Below the pieces are notes generated by a model. It ran no database searches. It was not told the DNA's origin and was given only the letters and a program-made list of their open reading frames with translations. From Bacillota bacterium (GTDB lineage: Bacteria; Bacillota; Bacilli; Calditerricolales; Calditerricolaceae): a stretch of DNA of 14,768 bases. Location: contig PKQU01000022.1 in NCBI GenBank assembly GCA_017577925.1, positions 1-14,768 on the forward strand. Reading direction: 5' to 3'. This document shows, piece after piece, positions 14,485 through 14,768 of this stretch; position 1 is the stretch's first letter; every line of letters starts with the position of its first letter. The translations under genes were made by a program, and so were the position numbers.

Positions 14485-14575
14485 ACCGGGGCTGCGAGGA
14501 GAGGGCGTTGCACCAAACGTGAACCATCTCCAGGAAGAGAATACGAGAAATCGGAGGAGGAGGGCTTACGGGATT

Positions 14576-14768
14576 ATGGACATCAAAAACCCGCAAAACC
14601 TGAAGAAAGCTCTGGCGATTGTGTCCACCTCGACGCTCCTGGCTGCGTTCGGTACGCCGTCCGTTGTTCCGGTTCTCAAGCCGGCGGTGGTGCAGGCGGC
14701 TGGTCCGGAGGTAGGGACGGCGACCAGTGTGCCGACGATCGAAGATACTTACGAGAGAGGAACAGAGT
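14576..14768 (+). CDS. Secreted protein, N-terminal part only; possible S-layer or other major surface protein
   Basis: From ATG 14576 the frame is open to the window end, giving 64 residues. The start KNPQNLKKALAIVSTSTLL, a hydrophobic core at about 12-26, and a Pro/Val-rich stretch ending in VVQAAG form a signal peptide with likely cleavage near residue 42. The mature part begins GPEVGTATSVPTIEDTYERG, which I do not recognise. The frame is also open upstream to ATG 14447, so an N-terminal extension is possible, but it would put an Arg-rich stretch (RNRRRRAYG) before the signal peptide. The start I chose has GGAGGAGGAGGG at somewhat long spacing. Two promoters, a long structured leader and strong ribosome binding sites suggest high expression, as for S-layer genes. 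The S-layer assignment is inference from context only, because the domains lie beyond the window. Confidence 0.6.
   Translation, partial: MDIKNPQNLKKALAIVSTSTLLAAFGTPSVVPVLKPAVVQAAGPEVGTATSVPTIEDTYERGTE

Larger units (their letters stand above)
14023..14575. other. 553-bp intergenic control region between yvyE and the possible surface-protein gene
   Basis: The two genes are divergent. The left part (14023-14071) holds the yvyE ribosome binding site and a possible promoter. From 14091 to 14113 there is a GCAACC/GGTTGC repeat. I see nothing recognisable from 14114 to 14230. From about 14232 to 14270 the sequence is A/T-rich with T5 tracts and may serve as an UP element for the first promoter. 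The rest holds two promoters, a palindrome, a stem-loop and two Shine-Dalgarno sites listed separately. No tRNA or known riboswitch fold was recognised. Confidence 0.6.

Noticed and set aside
1..14768. Search for CRISPR arrays, tRNA or rRNA genes, transposases, integrases and attachment sites
   Set aside because: None was recognised by eye on either strand.

Overview
The window reads as a GC-rich chromosome segment of a Gram-positive (monoderm) Bacillota, most likely Bacillales and possibly a thermophile. The basis is strong AGGAGG-type ribosome binding sites, GTG/TTG starts, sigma-A promoters, lipoprotein signal peptides, several S-layer homology (SLH) domains, and the teichoic-acid/secondary-wall-polymer genes tagA and tagO with yvyE beside tagO, an arrangement known from Bacillus. 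Species cannot be settled from the sequence alone.

Layout. (1) 1-1164: the 3' end of fabZ with its terminator, then a secreted trypsin-like protease carrying one SLH motif. (2) 1205-2824, minus strand: a lipoprotein with three C-terminal SLH motifs, convergent with the protease and sharing a bidirectional hairpin. (3) 3028-3762: tagA (WecG/TagA/CpsF glycosyltransferase), ended by a large hairpin and T-tract. (4) 3830-6744: an export operon of a TetR-type repressor, an HlyD-type membrane fusion protein and one ABC-2 type permease, with no ATPase gene. It has a clear sigma-A promoter with an inverted repeat over the start of transcription. (5) 6781-11978: a second export operon of a lipoprotein RND adaptor, a 1044-residue RND permease and a second TetR-type regulator. 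A perfect 18-bp palindrome lies just before the first ribosome binding site. (6) 12024-13288: tagO with promoter and strong terminator. (7) 13369-14022, minus strand: yvyE (YigZ/IMPACT family). (8) 14023-14768: a 553-bp control region with two sigma-A promoters, a 13-bp 5' stem-loop and two strong Shine-Dalgarno sites, followed by the start of a secreted protein that runs off the window and may be a major surface (S-layer) protein.

How it fits together. TagO starts wall-polymer synthesis on undecaprenyl phosphate and TagA adds the second sugar. SLH proteins bind a secondary wall polymer, so the two SLH proteins and the possible S-layer gene fit a common cell-envelope theme. Between tagA and tagO sits an approximately 8-kb block of two efflux/export operons, each with its own TetR regulator. 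I saw no transposase, CRISPR array, tRNA, rRNA or phage gene. I do not claim a wholly new system. The most unusual items are the layered control region of the last gene, the ATPase-less ABC-2 operon, and the lipoprotein that could be anchored at both ends.
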